Part shown: in pieces, positions 35,904 to 47,751 of the stretch
How the letters are laid out: each line of letters opens with the position of its first letter
Numbering within the stretch: position 1 is the first letter of the stretch
The notes under the pieces: generated by a model
Database searches by the model: none
Told to the model about the DNA's origin: nothing
Seen by the model: only the letters and a program-made list of their open reading frames with translations
Translations under genes and position numbers: made by a program
Assembly (NCBI RefSeq): GCF_004011695.2
Contig: NC_082426.1
Span: forward strand, 620,001 to 684,000
Length of the DNA: 64,000 nt
Direction of reading: 5' to 3'
Origin: Ascochyta rabiei
Taxonomy: Eukaryota > Ascomycota > Dothideomycetes > Pleosporales > Didymellaceae

Positions 35904-37902
35904 TCAGAAAAGCTCAATAGTTGTAGGTCGCACGGTGTCGAACAATGACTCGTCTATCCAGCGAGCAAGACCAACCCTCCTATACCGCCGGTCCTTCGGG
36001 TGCTTTACCAATACAACACCCATGACCATCGATTTCATGACGCTTTCTTGCTTGAGACGAAAGTCGTGGCGCCGAAGCGACCGCAACGATTCGCTCTGAA
36101 GAGCCACACAGTACATTTCCGGCAGGTCTGCAATCTCTGCAATGCTATCAGGATAGAAGACTCCTATTGGTACCTTGTGCTGTTGCAAAGGCTGACCACC
36201 ATCTTTGAACTGTGCAGACCGTTGCTCGTGCTGGACTTTAATACAGCGCGCACCGCCTAAAGTGATCCTACCTTCAATGATATCACCATACGGCTTCTGT
36301 TCGTCTTCCAATACAATCTGAATATTCTGGACATTCAGGGTCTTCAAGCCAGGATAGATATCTTCGGGATGTTCGTACTGGGCGCTATCGTGATCCGGCT
36401 CTAGTCTCAGACTATCGTAAGTCACACTCCCCATCAGTGAAGCCCAAGACCACGACGGCGCGAGGTATGCTGGTCGCGTTGCGCTTCTGTCACTTACCTG
36501 CCACAGGAGTGCGGCAGGTAGACTCGTACTCCAATTCCCAGCGAGATACTGCGCTTTGGAGTTATTGCTGTATGCTTTTGCGAGACCTGAAAACGCCACT
36601 AGCTTATCGCTTGGGTAAGTCAAGGATCGAGATGCGTAGTCCTCTACGAGTTGGTACCAGGGATGCTGTTGTACACCTACGATCTGACGGAGAGCTGTCT
36701 CACGTATCATACGTGATGTCGCTGAGGGTGCTTCCAACTTAATTTCCGCCCAGGGTAGTTGGGCGGTTGCTTTGCGTCCCTTCTCTTCCCATAGAAGCTG
36801 GTTCTTTGCGAAGTAGATCGTGCAGCTTGAGAGCTCTTTCTCCTGCAGTACCCAAGCTCGTGTCCGAAGAGGACTCTCAGTTTCGGCATTGGATTGTGAA
36901 GGTCGCCCCTCGAACTCTTCCGTCCAGGCTCGTGGCATCTTTTGGAAAATCCTGACCCGTGAAGAACGGTAGAGCTCAGCTTTTACTTCCACGTAAGGCG
37001 AATCTAAAGAAATCTGAATGTTCGAAACGGTCCTGCAGCCTTCACTGCTGTTTTTGGAGCTCAGTGCCGCCAGAGTACAGCAAGCGTTGCCGTACACATC
37101 AGCCATGAGTGCAGCCTCGCTTTTCCAGTCGCTATGGCTATCCTGAATAATGCACATCGAATCTATCCATAGGTAGCGCATACCAAGCTGCCTAGTGATC
37201 CTTACAGCGTCGAAAAAAGTTGTGGGTAAACTGTAGAGAGGAATTCCTTCCTTCTTCCAGCTGTCTAGAAAGCTCTCCTCCAGTCGAATAGGGCGACTTG
37301 CACCCCAGCAATGACTCAGGGCTAGGTATGGCTGCGGAGATGCGGCTTGAATGTCTCGGGCTACCACTAACCGTATGTTGTCGCTGCTTGTGGAAGTTCC
37401 AACGTCCAATAGTCTGGTTGGAAGGAAGTGTTGTGACTGCTTCGAGGTTGCCTCTGGTGCCGATCTGCGAGTTTGTAGCCAGGTTTTCATTAGACGGACA
37501 TTGTCGACATCGTTGTTTAACTTTGCGAATTGTCCCTCGCCTGGATTGTTAGCAATTACACGCCAACTCTTGGTTTCACTCACACCAAGCGTCTGGTACG
37601 CGAAAGAAGTAGAAATTCGCAAAGGAGGCTGAATATCCCTCTGTGGCAAGACAAAAGGACCGATGGGGATCACCCACATTTCTCCGTAAGAAAAGACACT
37701 CGTTAGCATCGTTCGGCTTCTCAAGCAGAGGGGAAGTAACGAATAATGTGCAAAGATGGCAGCCGTTCTTCTTTTGTGTCTGCATGTCGTTGTAAGACTG
37801 TAGTCTCGCCTTGGCTCCATGTCGTGACTCAAAGAGGTCATATTCATTGGACCAAAAGTCTTCTGATATGCTGTGACAGACAGAACATAACTGCTGAGAC
37901 AT
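35904..37902 (-). CDS. HET-domain (heterokaryon incompatibility) protein
   Basis: Exons 37902-37584 and 37540-35904 with a 43-bp intron (GTGAGT, branch GCTAACA, CAG) give 651 residues. The N-terminus has the paired Cys motifs usual before HET domains (LCSVCHSISEDFW; KNGCHLCTLF). The HET domain spans about 178-330: YLALSHCWGAS, LPTTFFDAVRITRQLGMRYL, WIDSMCIIQDSHSDW, ADVYGNACCTLAA. Later parts (RTRAWVLQEKELS; YPSDKLVAFSGLAKAY; PSWSWAS) are also standard. HET proteins trigger cell death or growth arrest on non-self recognition, but most paralogues are uncharacterised. A frame beginning at 37925 gives an alternative N-terminus without the Cys motifs and was rejected. Confidence 0.94.
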
Positions 37903-38805
37903 GAGGTTCGAAAAAACAACCCCAAAAGAACTGTTGAAAGTATGAAGTGAGGTGTAAGATTGATCGTTGAGTAACGCTACGGAAGCGCGTTATATAGGTA
38001 AACAGGCTAATTAAATGGGTAACAACCACCCATGGAAACCACCTTCCAACAAGACCTAGGTTTCTAGGCGAAAGAGAATAGTGACAATGATAGGATGTTT
38101 CCATTGGGTCAAGTTGTGCCTTTTCAACACGATATACCAAGGATAGACATGCATTCGGATTCTTCGAAGCGCCATCACAGCGTCAAGAAAGATAACATCG
38201 TTTTCCATTGGTCTCATGTATCCGGTACTTTCCATTTTAAGCGCTGCTACTAACCCAAAGAGGGTGCAGATGACGGACTGTGCCGCAGGCGTGCGTTGCG
38301 AAGTGGCAATCGTTGGCGGCAACATGCTAGCTGACATTACGAACCCAGTCCAGAGCCAGGGCCTGCTGTTTCTGTGATTTGTTTTCTGTTAATTCTGTTT
38401 CTCTCGAATAAGCTTTGTGCGTTCTGTTCATGCTGTGCTTGCAGCATAGTTTGTGAGAAACTGTGGCACCCTAGCCTACCAAAGCCAGATTTTGCTCAAT
38501 CCTGATCGTGCTGTTCTTATTCTTCCCCTCGCATCTCAAGTCATTAAGAGGCATCGACTCTGAGGTTCGATTCTCCAAGTGTTCATTCCTAGAGTTCCAT
38601 ATACCCAATTGAGGACTCCAATGTCTTCAGGTAGTTTTTGTCGTTGCTGTTAGCTAAGGTCCACAGCACCAGGCGATCAGGAAATACGTATGATGCACTA
38701 AAACCATCTACGAACATAGTGGCGTATAAAATGCAATACATCATACATTCATAGTAGCAAATGTATGTGTATCTTGATCGTAAGATATCCATCGACCGAT
38801 CTTAT
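37903..38805. other. Spacer HET / EST1-like
   Basis: HET promoter (TATA box at 37990) and 3' side of the EST1-like gene; no gene recognised. Confidence 0.5.
37990..37996 (-). promoter_or_regulatory. TATA box of HET gene
   Basis: TATATAA on the minus strand about 90 bp upstream of the ATG. Confidence 0.5.
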
Positions 38806-41178
38806 TCAAGTCGTTAGCAAAGGCACAAGCAAGTGAGTAGGAAGACTGACAGTCGAGAGACGATATCCCAATCTCAACACCCTCTCAGTGCGACTTTTCA
38901 CAGTACTTGCTAGCTCAAGATACCGTTCTTCTTCATCATGCTCTCTTCCAAGCCAGCCTGCTGGAAGGTATTCTTGCGCCCATACAAGACCACGAATAAG
39001 ATAATCCTCGGGCAAAGGCAAGTCGTCTCTTTCCTTGCTATAATTGTCTTTAGGGAAAACGGACTGAGAAATTAAAGCGTCGATGTCGAGATTGGTGGTT
39101 TTTTGAGTCTCGGATTTTATCAACGTATTAAGGAATGTAACGAGTTCAGTCCAAGGAGTGTAGTCGACCAGGTGGGAAATGTAAGGTACGGAAGCGAGCG
39201 TGGTGAGAAATGAAAGCATAACGTGAACATGAGGAAGAACGTTTTTGTCGCCTATACGGCGGAGAGCGAGTGCGAACGTATCGTTGGTCAGTAGCATGGC
39301 TTTAGCAAACACTGAATCGTTTGAGAGGTTGGTCACTTGAAATGGGACTTGGTCTTCGGTGATTTTCGGGGCCGATGGCTTTGGTTGGTCAACGGGGGCT
39401 TGGTGTACTTGTCGCTCGTTCCCTGGACCAGCATCTGTACGCTGGGATGCTCGAAGCAAGAAGAGTTGGCGCAGAATATGAGTGTCGACTCCATAATCAA
39501 ACCAGGCTGTGAGATTGCTCACGGCAATGTATACGCCCTGCTCTTTCCACTTGGCCGTGACATGGCCAATGTGGTCGTCCAGGTTGCTCAGGAAATCTTG
39601 ACTAGCCTGATCGTACCCCGGCTTAGCGAACTTTGTGAAAAGCAGCGCATGCGATTTCGTGAAGTTGGTATCGATTGGTTGTCCCACCGTGTAGGTTGGC
39701 TGATCATCTCCAACAAAAGGCCTGAAAAGAGTCATAATAGACTCGCGAGCGCTAGGGAAAGGCTCTACACAGTTTAAAGATGTGGTGTAGTAGTAGACTT
39801 GTTGCAAAGCATTGGGTCGTGCCAGAATGGCCAAATGATGATACAGCCGACCAACGGTAGGATTCTTGTCGGCGGCTTTGGAGTACCAAGATCGAGCGAC
39901 GCTGGCCCAGGTCTCGCGATCTTTGATATCCTCGTCTTCAATGGCCATGCGATACCGGCCCAAATCGCCAAGGCACTCAATCCATGTGTCTTCAAAGGCA
40001 GGTACAGTCTCGTACAGAAGTGCCATCATCTGGTAAGCCAGATAAATAAACGCGAGCATGTAATCCAAACTATAAGGAAGATTTTGTCGGAGTAGTTCGA
40101 GGAAGGAGTGGATCCCGTGCTTCCACATACGTGCTGGCATGGTATATTTGCCGGCAAGCCGACGGAGCGCTAGAGAAGCTGATGGGTGTTGGGAAGCCAA
40201 GAAGAAATCGTGGTGTTCATGTAGCAAGGTACGATGCAGGGCGATCAACGCTTGCCAGTGGTCGGGAGCAAGCTGTTGGTCGTCTTGTGTCGCAGCAGCT
40301 GCTTGAGCTCTATCAACATGAATGCACTTTGTCTCAACCATGGTTAAGCCAGCATATATAGACTTCACCTCTGAGGCCAGCTGTTCTTGAGATATTGGGC
40401 GGCTATCAGGTTGCAGTAGAAGTCCTGGAAACCGAGGGTCGTAATTATGCAGCTCGATCAGCCCAGGCTGGCGCGACTGTGTGTGGGATGGCTGTAATTT
40501 GCCGCTCCGATGCTGCTTGTTTGGTGACACTGTATGCGTCTGATTGGGATCGACATCGCTTGACTGCTCCGTTGCTGATCGATGGGGTGACGCGACACCC
40601 TTAGTCCCATGCCTAGGGTTGTACAAACGAGTATCATGTAGTCTAGTTCGAGTTTTCTCTGTCTTCGTCTTAAAAGTCACATCCCTCGCATAGTCTGGAT
40701 CGGCGATCTCCACATTTGAGGGCACTTTTTCTTTTCGAGCGTGGAATTCAAAGTCTGCTCGCCGCTTCTTCCCCAACGGCGGTGAAGTCTGCCGTTCTTT
40801 CCCAGGGTCCAGCGACAAGGCGGCAATATCAGGTGATGAGACACGGGTAGAACCATCCCCTGTAGTAGGTTCTGTAGGTTGGGGTAACTTCCTTTGCGAA
40901 ATATTAGCGATATGTACTGACCTTGGAAGTCATCCTTACTTCAAGTCATGGGCCAATTTGGCACGTGCTTGCGGTGATGCTAGGCCTTTAAACTCGGTGC
41001 TATGTTCGGTCCTCGCGTGGTCCAAAAGCTGCCCGGGACTTTGGAAGATTCTTCCGTGGTGGCTAAAGTACGGACATGAAAGGGCGTTCGTTGAACGAGG
41101 TTCAGCTTTGTGGTGACTTGCTTGCGTCCGTAGTGCATTGATGAAGCGAGACTGAACATCTATGTTACCTGCACTCAT
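38806..41178 (-). CDS. EST1/SMG7-like DNA/RNA-binding domain protein
   Basis: Exons 41178-40940 and 40891-38806 with a 48-bp intron give 774 residues. The start is ATG at 41178 (MSAGNIDVQSR). The N-terminal exon has a degenerate C2H2-like stretch (LSCPYFSHHGRIFQSPG, then HARTEH) lacking a clear second Cys. Residues 105-210 are basic and disordered (GKKRRADFEF). A 14-3-3/TPR-like N-domain follows (about 260-400, EVKSIYAGLTMVETKCI). The EST1 DNA/RNA-binding signature is near 413-455 (WYSKAADKNPTVGRLYHHLA, YYYTTSL). Family members act in telomerase recruitment or nonsense-mediated decay. Filamentous fungi have several paralogues, so a telomere role cannot be claimed here. Confidence 0.85.
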
Positions 41179-42098
41179 CTTCAGTTTGATCAACTCAAGT
41201 TGCTAGGTTTTGCTCGTAGTCCAGAGGCCGAAAATATCAGTTACTCAGTAACGTTGAGCGGTCTGAAATAGATGTCAAATGGCGCCACATTAGCCAAGCA
41301 GTACCACCCGTTTTTGAGAGTAGCCTGAAGATTTCCAAGTTGAATTCGGAACTTTTGCTGGGCTTGTCCTGTCATCCAGCAGCAAGTATAGTCGAGTGAT
41401 TTTTGGGGGGGCCAAAAAAATTGGAATAGCAGAGAGGGGCGTGTGCTTGGCGAATACGCTAGATCTAGACTCTTGAGACGGTACAGAGAGCGATTGGGTG
41501 CGGAACAAAATTTACAAGAGGGTGGCTGTGCTATCTGACGCGTCTATGAAGCCTGAAAGGCTAGAGGGAACCTATAGACCGCACTTTAAATGGGTCCTTT
41601 TGGATTGCGGCTCTGCGTGGTTTGTCTAGTGCGCGAACAGGCAACCGCGCCAAAAAAAGGCAAAGGTGGGGGCATGCAGTAGCGCATACGTGCTCAACGA
41701 TCAAGCAACTCAGGCATCCGTGGCATGGTCCTTCAGTGGTGGGCGCACAGTCTGCCCGGAAGTAATCTGTCGACAGCCGTACATGAGTCCTCCTTGATTT
41801 ACTCCTAGCAAGGCCATCTAACAGCACTTCAGTAGAGCCCTAGCATCACCCAGCAAGTCACTGTGTAAAGTCTGTACAACTGAACTCTGGATCAGACTTG
41901 TCGCGCAGACAGAAGTTTACCAACGGTATAGACGTATCGCCTGTTACTACCAGTCAATCTGCACATCACATGGCTGCGTGCCTGGGCAGATTGCACACAG
42001 TCTCAGTGTATCAGCAATGGAGGGGATTAGGTAGTTTACTTTTCCGTGACAGATCACTGTTTCTGTGGCTTACTAAGACGCGCGGCGTAACACTAATA
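41179..42098. other. Left flank of transposon, no gene recognised
   Basis: EST1-like promoter and then DNA of decreasing GC content up to the element; short homopolymers near 41403-41416 and no convincing gene. Confidence 0.5.
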
Positions 42099-42138
42099 CC
42101 GTGTCCGTGCGCGCAACAACCGGAGTCGCGCAACAACC
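42099..42138 (+). repeat. Left terminal inverted repeat, 40 bp
   Basis: Starts CCGTGTCCGTGCGCG. It contains GCGCAACAACC twice as a direct subrepeat and remains GC-rich while the interior is AT-rich. Confidence 0.92.
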
Positions 42139-44187
42139 GAATCATCACAACTACACCATACTTTAACGCGTTGTAACTTAATAACTATAGCAGCTATTAA
42201 TAAAGCGCTTGCAGTAATTAATGTGCTAAAACTAGGTAAAAAACTTATATATTAGTATTTTGCTACTAGGTTTAGCGTTAACTGCATAACTCTAGCTTAG
42301 AGACATAAGCATGTTTAGGACTCCTAGGAGACTAAGAATATTAACTAGCAACATTTAACGCTATAATAGGAGATAGAGCTTATAAAGTATATAGAGTTAC
42401 TTAGTACTTATTACTTACTACCTACTAGAGAGATAATCTAGAATTTTACGTTGCTAGTAGCTTAAAATCTAGTTAGTAAGAGCTAGGTTACCTGCTTTAT
42501 TAATAAGTACTCTATCTATCTTATCTTATATTACTCTACTAGGATAGATTAACTATGTTATAATGCTAATTCCTATAATAAATATATACTCTACTTTAAC
42601 CTGCTATAGTATAAAATCTCTAAATACTCTATTAAAGGTTACTATATATATAATATAGATAAGAAGGGCTTTATAATTAGTATTATAGGTAGGATAAAAT
42701 ATATATTTAGTAAGCGTATGTAGATAAAGAAAGAGATTAAAGTATCTATCTAGGATAGTAACTAAGCTTAGCAGACGCTTATAGCGTGTGTGTGTAGTAA
42801 TAGAACAGTACTACTACTAGGCATTATCTATAAGTTAGCTAACGCTAGTATTAAATTAGACTAGGTAGCTAAAATTAAGCTAGAAAAACACTCTGTAATA
42901 GTTACATTATCTCTCTTAGGGTGGACAAATAGGGATATAGGCCTTACCTAGCTTAAGCAGGTGTTTAATTGCTACACTAAGGAGAAAGTATAAAGAAAGT
43001 AGAAGCTTTTAATACTAGATAGCTACAGATCTTATATAATAATAGACTTTATTAAGTACTATAATAACTACAAGATCCTCCTAGCTATCCTTTCCCCTTA
43101 CTTAACCTAAACGCTCTAGCTGCTTAATATAGTGCTATTTAAGCCTCTATTAATAGTATACTTAAAAGTAGTTATAATATATATCTATAAGGCTTAAAAT
43201 AATACACCTATTACTAGAGCAGACTTCTTCTACCTATTCTAGCTAGCGTAGATGTGTAGCTTTACTAAAAAGCTAATACTTAAGTCCTTTAAGGTAACAG
43301 GTATCTATCTACTTAATCCTAACATTATCCTCTACTACTTTATTAAAACACTAGAGAGCTTAGATTTAGATAGGTCCTTATTATCTGTTTATAGTAATAA
43401 GGATTAGCTTAAAATAGAGACGTTGTTATAGCGTGTAGTTAAAAACTAGAGTAAGAGTAATATTAAAAAGATAAGACAATTAATCTACTATATCTTAGTT
43501 AAAACCTTACTCCTCTAGTATAAGATAGATAGCCTTAAAAAGACTCTAAAGACGTAGAAGAAGTATAAAAAGAAGAGCAAAACCTTAGACTTATAGCAAC
43601 AGCAGAAGTACTATAGTAGTTTAGTGTTCTAGTTACCTAGAAAGGTTAATAAAGCATGCTTCTATAAGTAAGTCAGACAATATAAGAAGAAGGAGGAGAG
43701 GCTTAGAAAAGCTACTAGTAAGGAAGTAGCAGCTGCTAAGAAGCTAGTTAAGGAGAAGAAGAAGGAGGAAAGGCGTGTAGTATAAGAGGTAGCTAAGGTA
43801 GTACATAAGAAGAAGAAGGCTAATACAGCAAATTAGAAGGCTAAACAGAAGGCTAAAAAGCAGTATTAATAATAAGAGCTTAATGCTGTAAAAGCTATAC
43901 AATTACCTTAAAAGGGTAAGAAAAAAGCTTTATAAGCAACTTAGCTAAAAAAGCGTTAAAAATATAGTTCTAGGGATAATATTAGTAGTTATAGTCCCCT
44001 ATTACTATCCCTAGCTCTCCTACTTAAAACTATATTACGTAGCTGCAACATTAAGTTACTAGCTAAATTTAAATAGTATATCTTTTTTATAAGTAATTAA
44101 TTAGTACTACACTATAAAATTATAAAATAATAGCTATTGTAGGTGGCTCTATAGCCTTATCTAATTTTAAGCGTTAAGGTGGTTTTT

Positions 44188-44227
44188 GGTTGTTGCGCGA
44201 CTCCGGTTGTTGCGCGCACAGACACGG
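44188..44227 (-). repeat. Right terminal inverted repeat, 40 bp
   Basis: Reverse complement of the left repeat with one transition, ending in GACACGG before the TA duplication. Confidence 0.92.
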
Positions 44228-44300
44228 TAATAATGCCTGCTAGACATGCTGTTCAGCGTTAGTTTAGACGAAAACTTAAACCTTTTCTTAGCGGTTAACT

Positions 44301-44411
44301 ACTAGTTTACAACTAACTAGTTGTAAAGTTGTAGGGTAAACTAGATTTTTCGCTATAGTGTATTTTGTTACTAGATCTAAAAGATAGAGGACCTACCTAG
44401 TTTACAACCCT
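44301..44411. repeat. Cluster of inverted and direct repeats
   Basis: 44306-44327 is a perfect hairpin (TTTACAACT, 4-nt loop, AGTTGTAAA). The word CTAGTTTACAAC at 44302 recurs at 44397, and GGGTAAACTAG at 44333 is its near-inverse. Confidence 0.65.
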
Positions 44412-47400
44412 ATACCTAAACAATAAGCCCTAGTACTACTACGTGGGTGGCGCAGTAGGCTTCTAAAGTTAAGGCCTCTGCAACGGAAGTTACCATCTTA
44501 GTTGTTGCAACTGCTAGCAACACTACTACGTCTACTACAAGGTCTACTATTAACCTAAACCCCTCTGCTGCAAACCTTATTTTTTGTCTCGTCTGAAGTC
44601 CTACCGGAGCCAGTTAGGGGTGAGCGACCCGCCATACCTGACCTGGTTGGCTGCCGAAATCTAGTAAGTACGACACAGAAAAGCACCTAATCCCCTCCAA
44701 TCGCTATGCACAGCTTTCCTTTCGAAACGCGACTGATTCCTCATGCCTCAAACCGCCATCCTCCAATAGACGAACTCTCCTATACCAATACTTCGCTTTA
44801 AATCGGATCTACAACCGCCTTCGAATCGGGGTTTCGCAGCCGTTTTCAGCCATTCTCAGCCTTCCCAGCCATTCTCCGCTCACCTCATATCTAGGTAACA
44901 GCCGCAGGTCTATATCCGCCACATGATGTTTCGTACATCGTTCACGAGTCGCCTGTGGAGGGTCTAGCTTGTAGGCACACGGCGACAGCTGATGCCTACT
45001 TCATTTCACCGGGCGCTGAACAGTCACCACTCAAAGCTGCTGCTGCTACATCACTGCTCGGAAAAACTTGTGCAATTATGACAACGGCCTAGTAGAGTGC
45101 ATATGCACGTCACCGATGCGACGGCCCGTACCACGTCAAGCCCCGTTATCGCGATCGCGAACCAATTCGAACTTTTGTTTGCGACCCTACCTATTCTATA
45201 GGTTCAAGCTTGTTACCAACTATCTCTTGCAGAAGATGATCATAGCTGTCAAGTACGCGACGAAGCAATGTCTGGCTGTGGAGCGGCCACAACTGTACCC
45301 GTTCTTGGCGCCGCCTATAGCGCGTATGCAGCCCAACCAGCTCATGGTACATGGCGGGGTGTGACTTGCCCTACAATGTGAAGTGGCTGCCTTGGTTCAT
45401 TTACCTAGTCGTGTGATGGAGGCTGTCCGAAAGAGACGGACTTTTCGGACACGTTACCACGCGCAACGGCTTGGAAACGATGAATGGATGGACCAGCCCG
45501 CCGTAGGCTGCCTGCATAATGGAAGGATAGGGTCAATGCGACTGTCCGGTCAATAGAAACGTCAGGACGACTCATACATTTGGATATTACATCAGGGACG
45601 TCTGAAGGATGGAGGTCCCACATCGCGGCTGTCAGTCGCCTGCTTCTCTCAACCTCCTCAAGGATGTATCTACATCAAGGATCCGATAGAAAATTGCCTA
45701 CGATATGTTTCCCTGCCATTCTCTTACACGTCAGGATTGATCTGATCGGGTATCTGGGGCTTGAAGGACTCATCATATCTACAATCCATGTCTGCATGCA
45801 GCATCCCGGAATCATCAACACCACACAGTCTCGATTGAGCGATCAACTTCATTGGCACAACGATGGGCCCGGCACTAACCCATGATCGATGATGCTCTAT
45901 TGCCTTTCCGGATGCACGCGAGGATCTCGTGGTCGGCAACCCGATGCCTCGACGCATATGATTAGAGGATTTGAAAATGAGTTCACACCCTCTTGTCCTA
46001 TTACATGTAAGAACTCAGCCAAAATCCTCTTCTAGGCTGGATCCAGTCATGACAAGACCGATCCAATCGAGAGAAAAGTATCCGAGAAGCTGATCGCTGT
46101 GCTACCCCGTTTAGGACACACATATAGTCATCGTCAGCCTCTGCTAGCATGAATCATGACGCGGCAGATAAACCCTGTGTTCTCGTCATTCTCTCGATTT
46201 AATTATACCTGGTGTTACGTGTTTCTGTCAACGATCAGGCAAAATTGTGACCCATGTCGTGTACCAGGCAACGAACAAGCAATGGGTCCTTTGTCCGACA
46301 CCATGGATTGGAGGCATGCAACTTGCTTGGATAACTATGATACAATTCATCACACGACCGTAAGCCAACTAAAGTATCCGGAGCCATCATCGGCTGTGAC
46401 GAAGGAAATCATTCACGATACATGGCTACCGAACGCGCTCAAACGCCCTTTTGAGTTGATGCGTTTACGAGCGCTATGGGTACATTTTAAGGTTTTGTTC
46501 AAGGGGTTCTGGAATTCTGCATGAGACAGAATAGGGATCATCCGGAGGCGGGTCCGCACTACTAGGTAGTTGCCTTGTTTTGCCTTCTGCGCGTTTCATC
46601 CGTTCGTTCCTGATGTTATTAATTCCGTGGATCGCTGTGACGTTATTTATAGACTTGTTTGTCGATTCGTGTCGAGGACCTCAAGGTTCATGCGTTGTGT
46701 TATTGACGGCAGTTGCTAAGCAACATGAGTGGGTAGTGTTACTCAACAAGTTCTATCTGGATCTAATCTGCAAGCGAGCGCGAATATCTGAGAGATTAGC
46801 CAGCCACAGAGGACTTGAGACGAATGCTTCTTTCAGTTGAAGGGCAAAAATTACAAGGCTGAAGTGCTGAGACCGCATCATGCAGGGTTACAATTCGTTT
46901 TCTGGAAAGGTGGCTTGCTCAAAAGACATCCTGCAATGCAGAAAGAAACCTGTATCTTCCGGCATGGGCGAATCATAGCCTTATGATCAGCCATGCTTAT
47001 GTGGTGCAACTGGTAAGTCCTTTGTAGAGCTTGCTCTACGGTCTTACGCGTCTTCTCCGTAATATCCCTCTCCATGAGGGTCAGACATATGCCCACGTCG
47101 TGGCATATCTCTTGCAGTACATTGTGTGTCGCTTTCCAACTATGGCAAGATCTTGAAGGCATCAAGGAGAGTTAGCTCTCTCCTACTGACTGTCGAACAG
47201 ATCTTTTCAACTCCCCTTCCATCGCTGCCATGCCGGTAAACTGTTTTGTAGGTCGATTCTCAAGTCAATTTCGAAAAGACGACTCTCCTAACGCGCGCAA
47301 CTCGAGATGTAGACCCATCACACACCAGCACAGCAAGGCAACACTTCGTCCTATTGGCAACTTCCTTATTTCATATCACTTCGCCTCGGCTATCAATAGG

Positions 47401-47498
47401 GTGTTGTGGCCCTGCGAAGATTTACTTGGCCTCCCAATAACTCGATCTCGCCTCATGTTGATCAGAAACGTTCACAAGGAAACACCCATAGATGGGGG

Positions 47499-47751
47499 TT
47501 TACTGAGTAACTAGTTAGTAACGCTGAAAGTAGCTTAGCGTTCTAGTAATTACTAAATAGTATTTACTATTTAGTATTTACTAAATATTTTCCTTTGCAA
47601 TTACTAATTAGTAACAGTAGAATGTTACGGGTATTCATACTGTTTAAACCCTAGTTAATCTATCTAATAGATTACTATACCTTTTTGGTCTGTGTAGCTA
47701 AGGTGGGTCTAAGCCAAGCCCTTATATTTTTACTAATTAGTAATTAGTAAA
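47499..47751. repeat. MITE-like AT-rich palindromic element
   Basis: About 253 bp bounded by related inverted ends: TTTACTGAGTAACTAGTTAG on the left, and TTTACTAATTACTAATTAG read from the right. The interior has palindromes built from TACTAAATAGTA and TACTATTTAGTA (about 47551-47590). No clear target duplication was found, so the boundaries are tentative. Confidence 0.45.

Larger units (their letters stand above)
42099..44227 (+). mobile_element. RIP-decayed pogo/Fot1-type DNA transposon
   Basis: The 2129-bp element is bounded by 40-bp inverted repeats (42099-42138 and 44188-44227) that differ at one base, a C/T transition. It is flanked by TA on both sides (42097-42098; 44228-44229), the Tc1/mariner-pogo target. 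The interior is extremely AT-rich. Read on the plus strand, 42919-43140 keeps the pogo transposase core with stops: GWTNRDIGLT*LKQVF, then LLILDSYRSYIIIDFIKYY, then LLNIVLFKPL. The stops replace Trp and Gln codons, and the last catalytic Asp region (normally LD.G.FKPL) reads LN. A Lys-rich tail follows (43540-43930). The changes fit RIP on both strands, so the copy cannot encode active transposase. Confidence 0.9.

Noticed and set aside
35904..37925. HET gene as a single 673-residue frame
   Set aside because: Its first 120 residues lack HET-type motifs, whereas the overlapping frame from 37902 has the paired Cys motifs and a clean intron.
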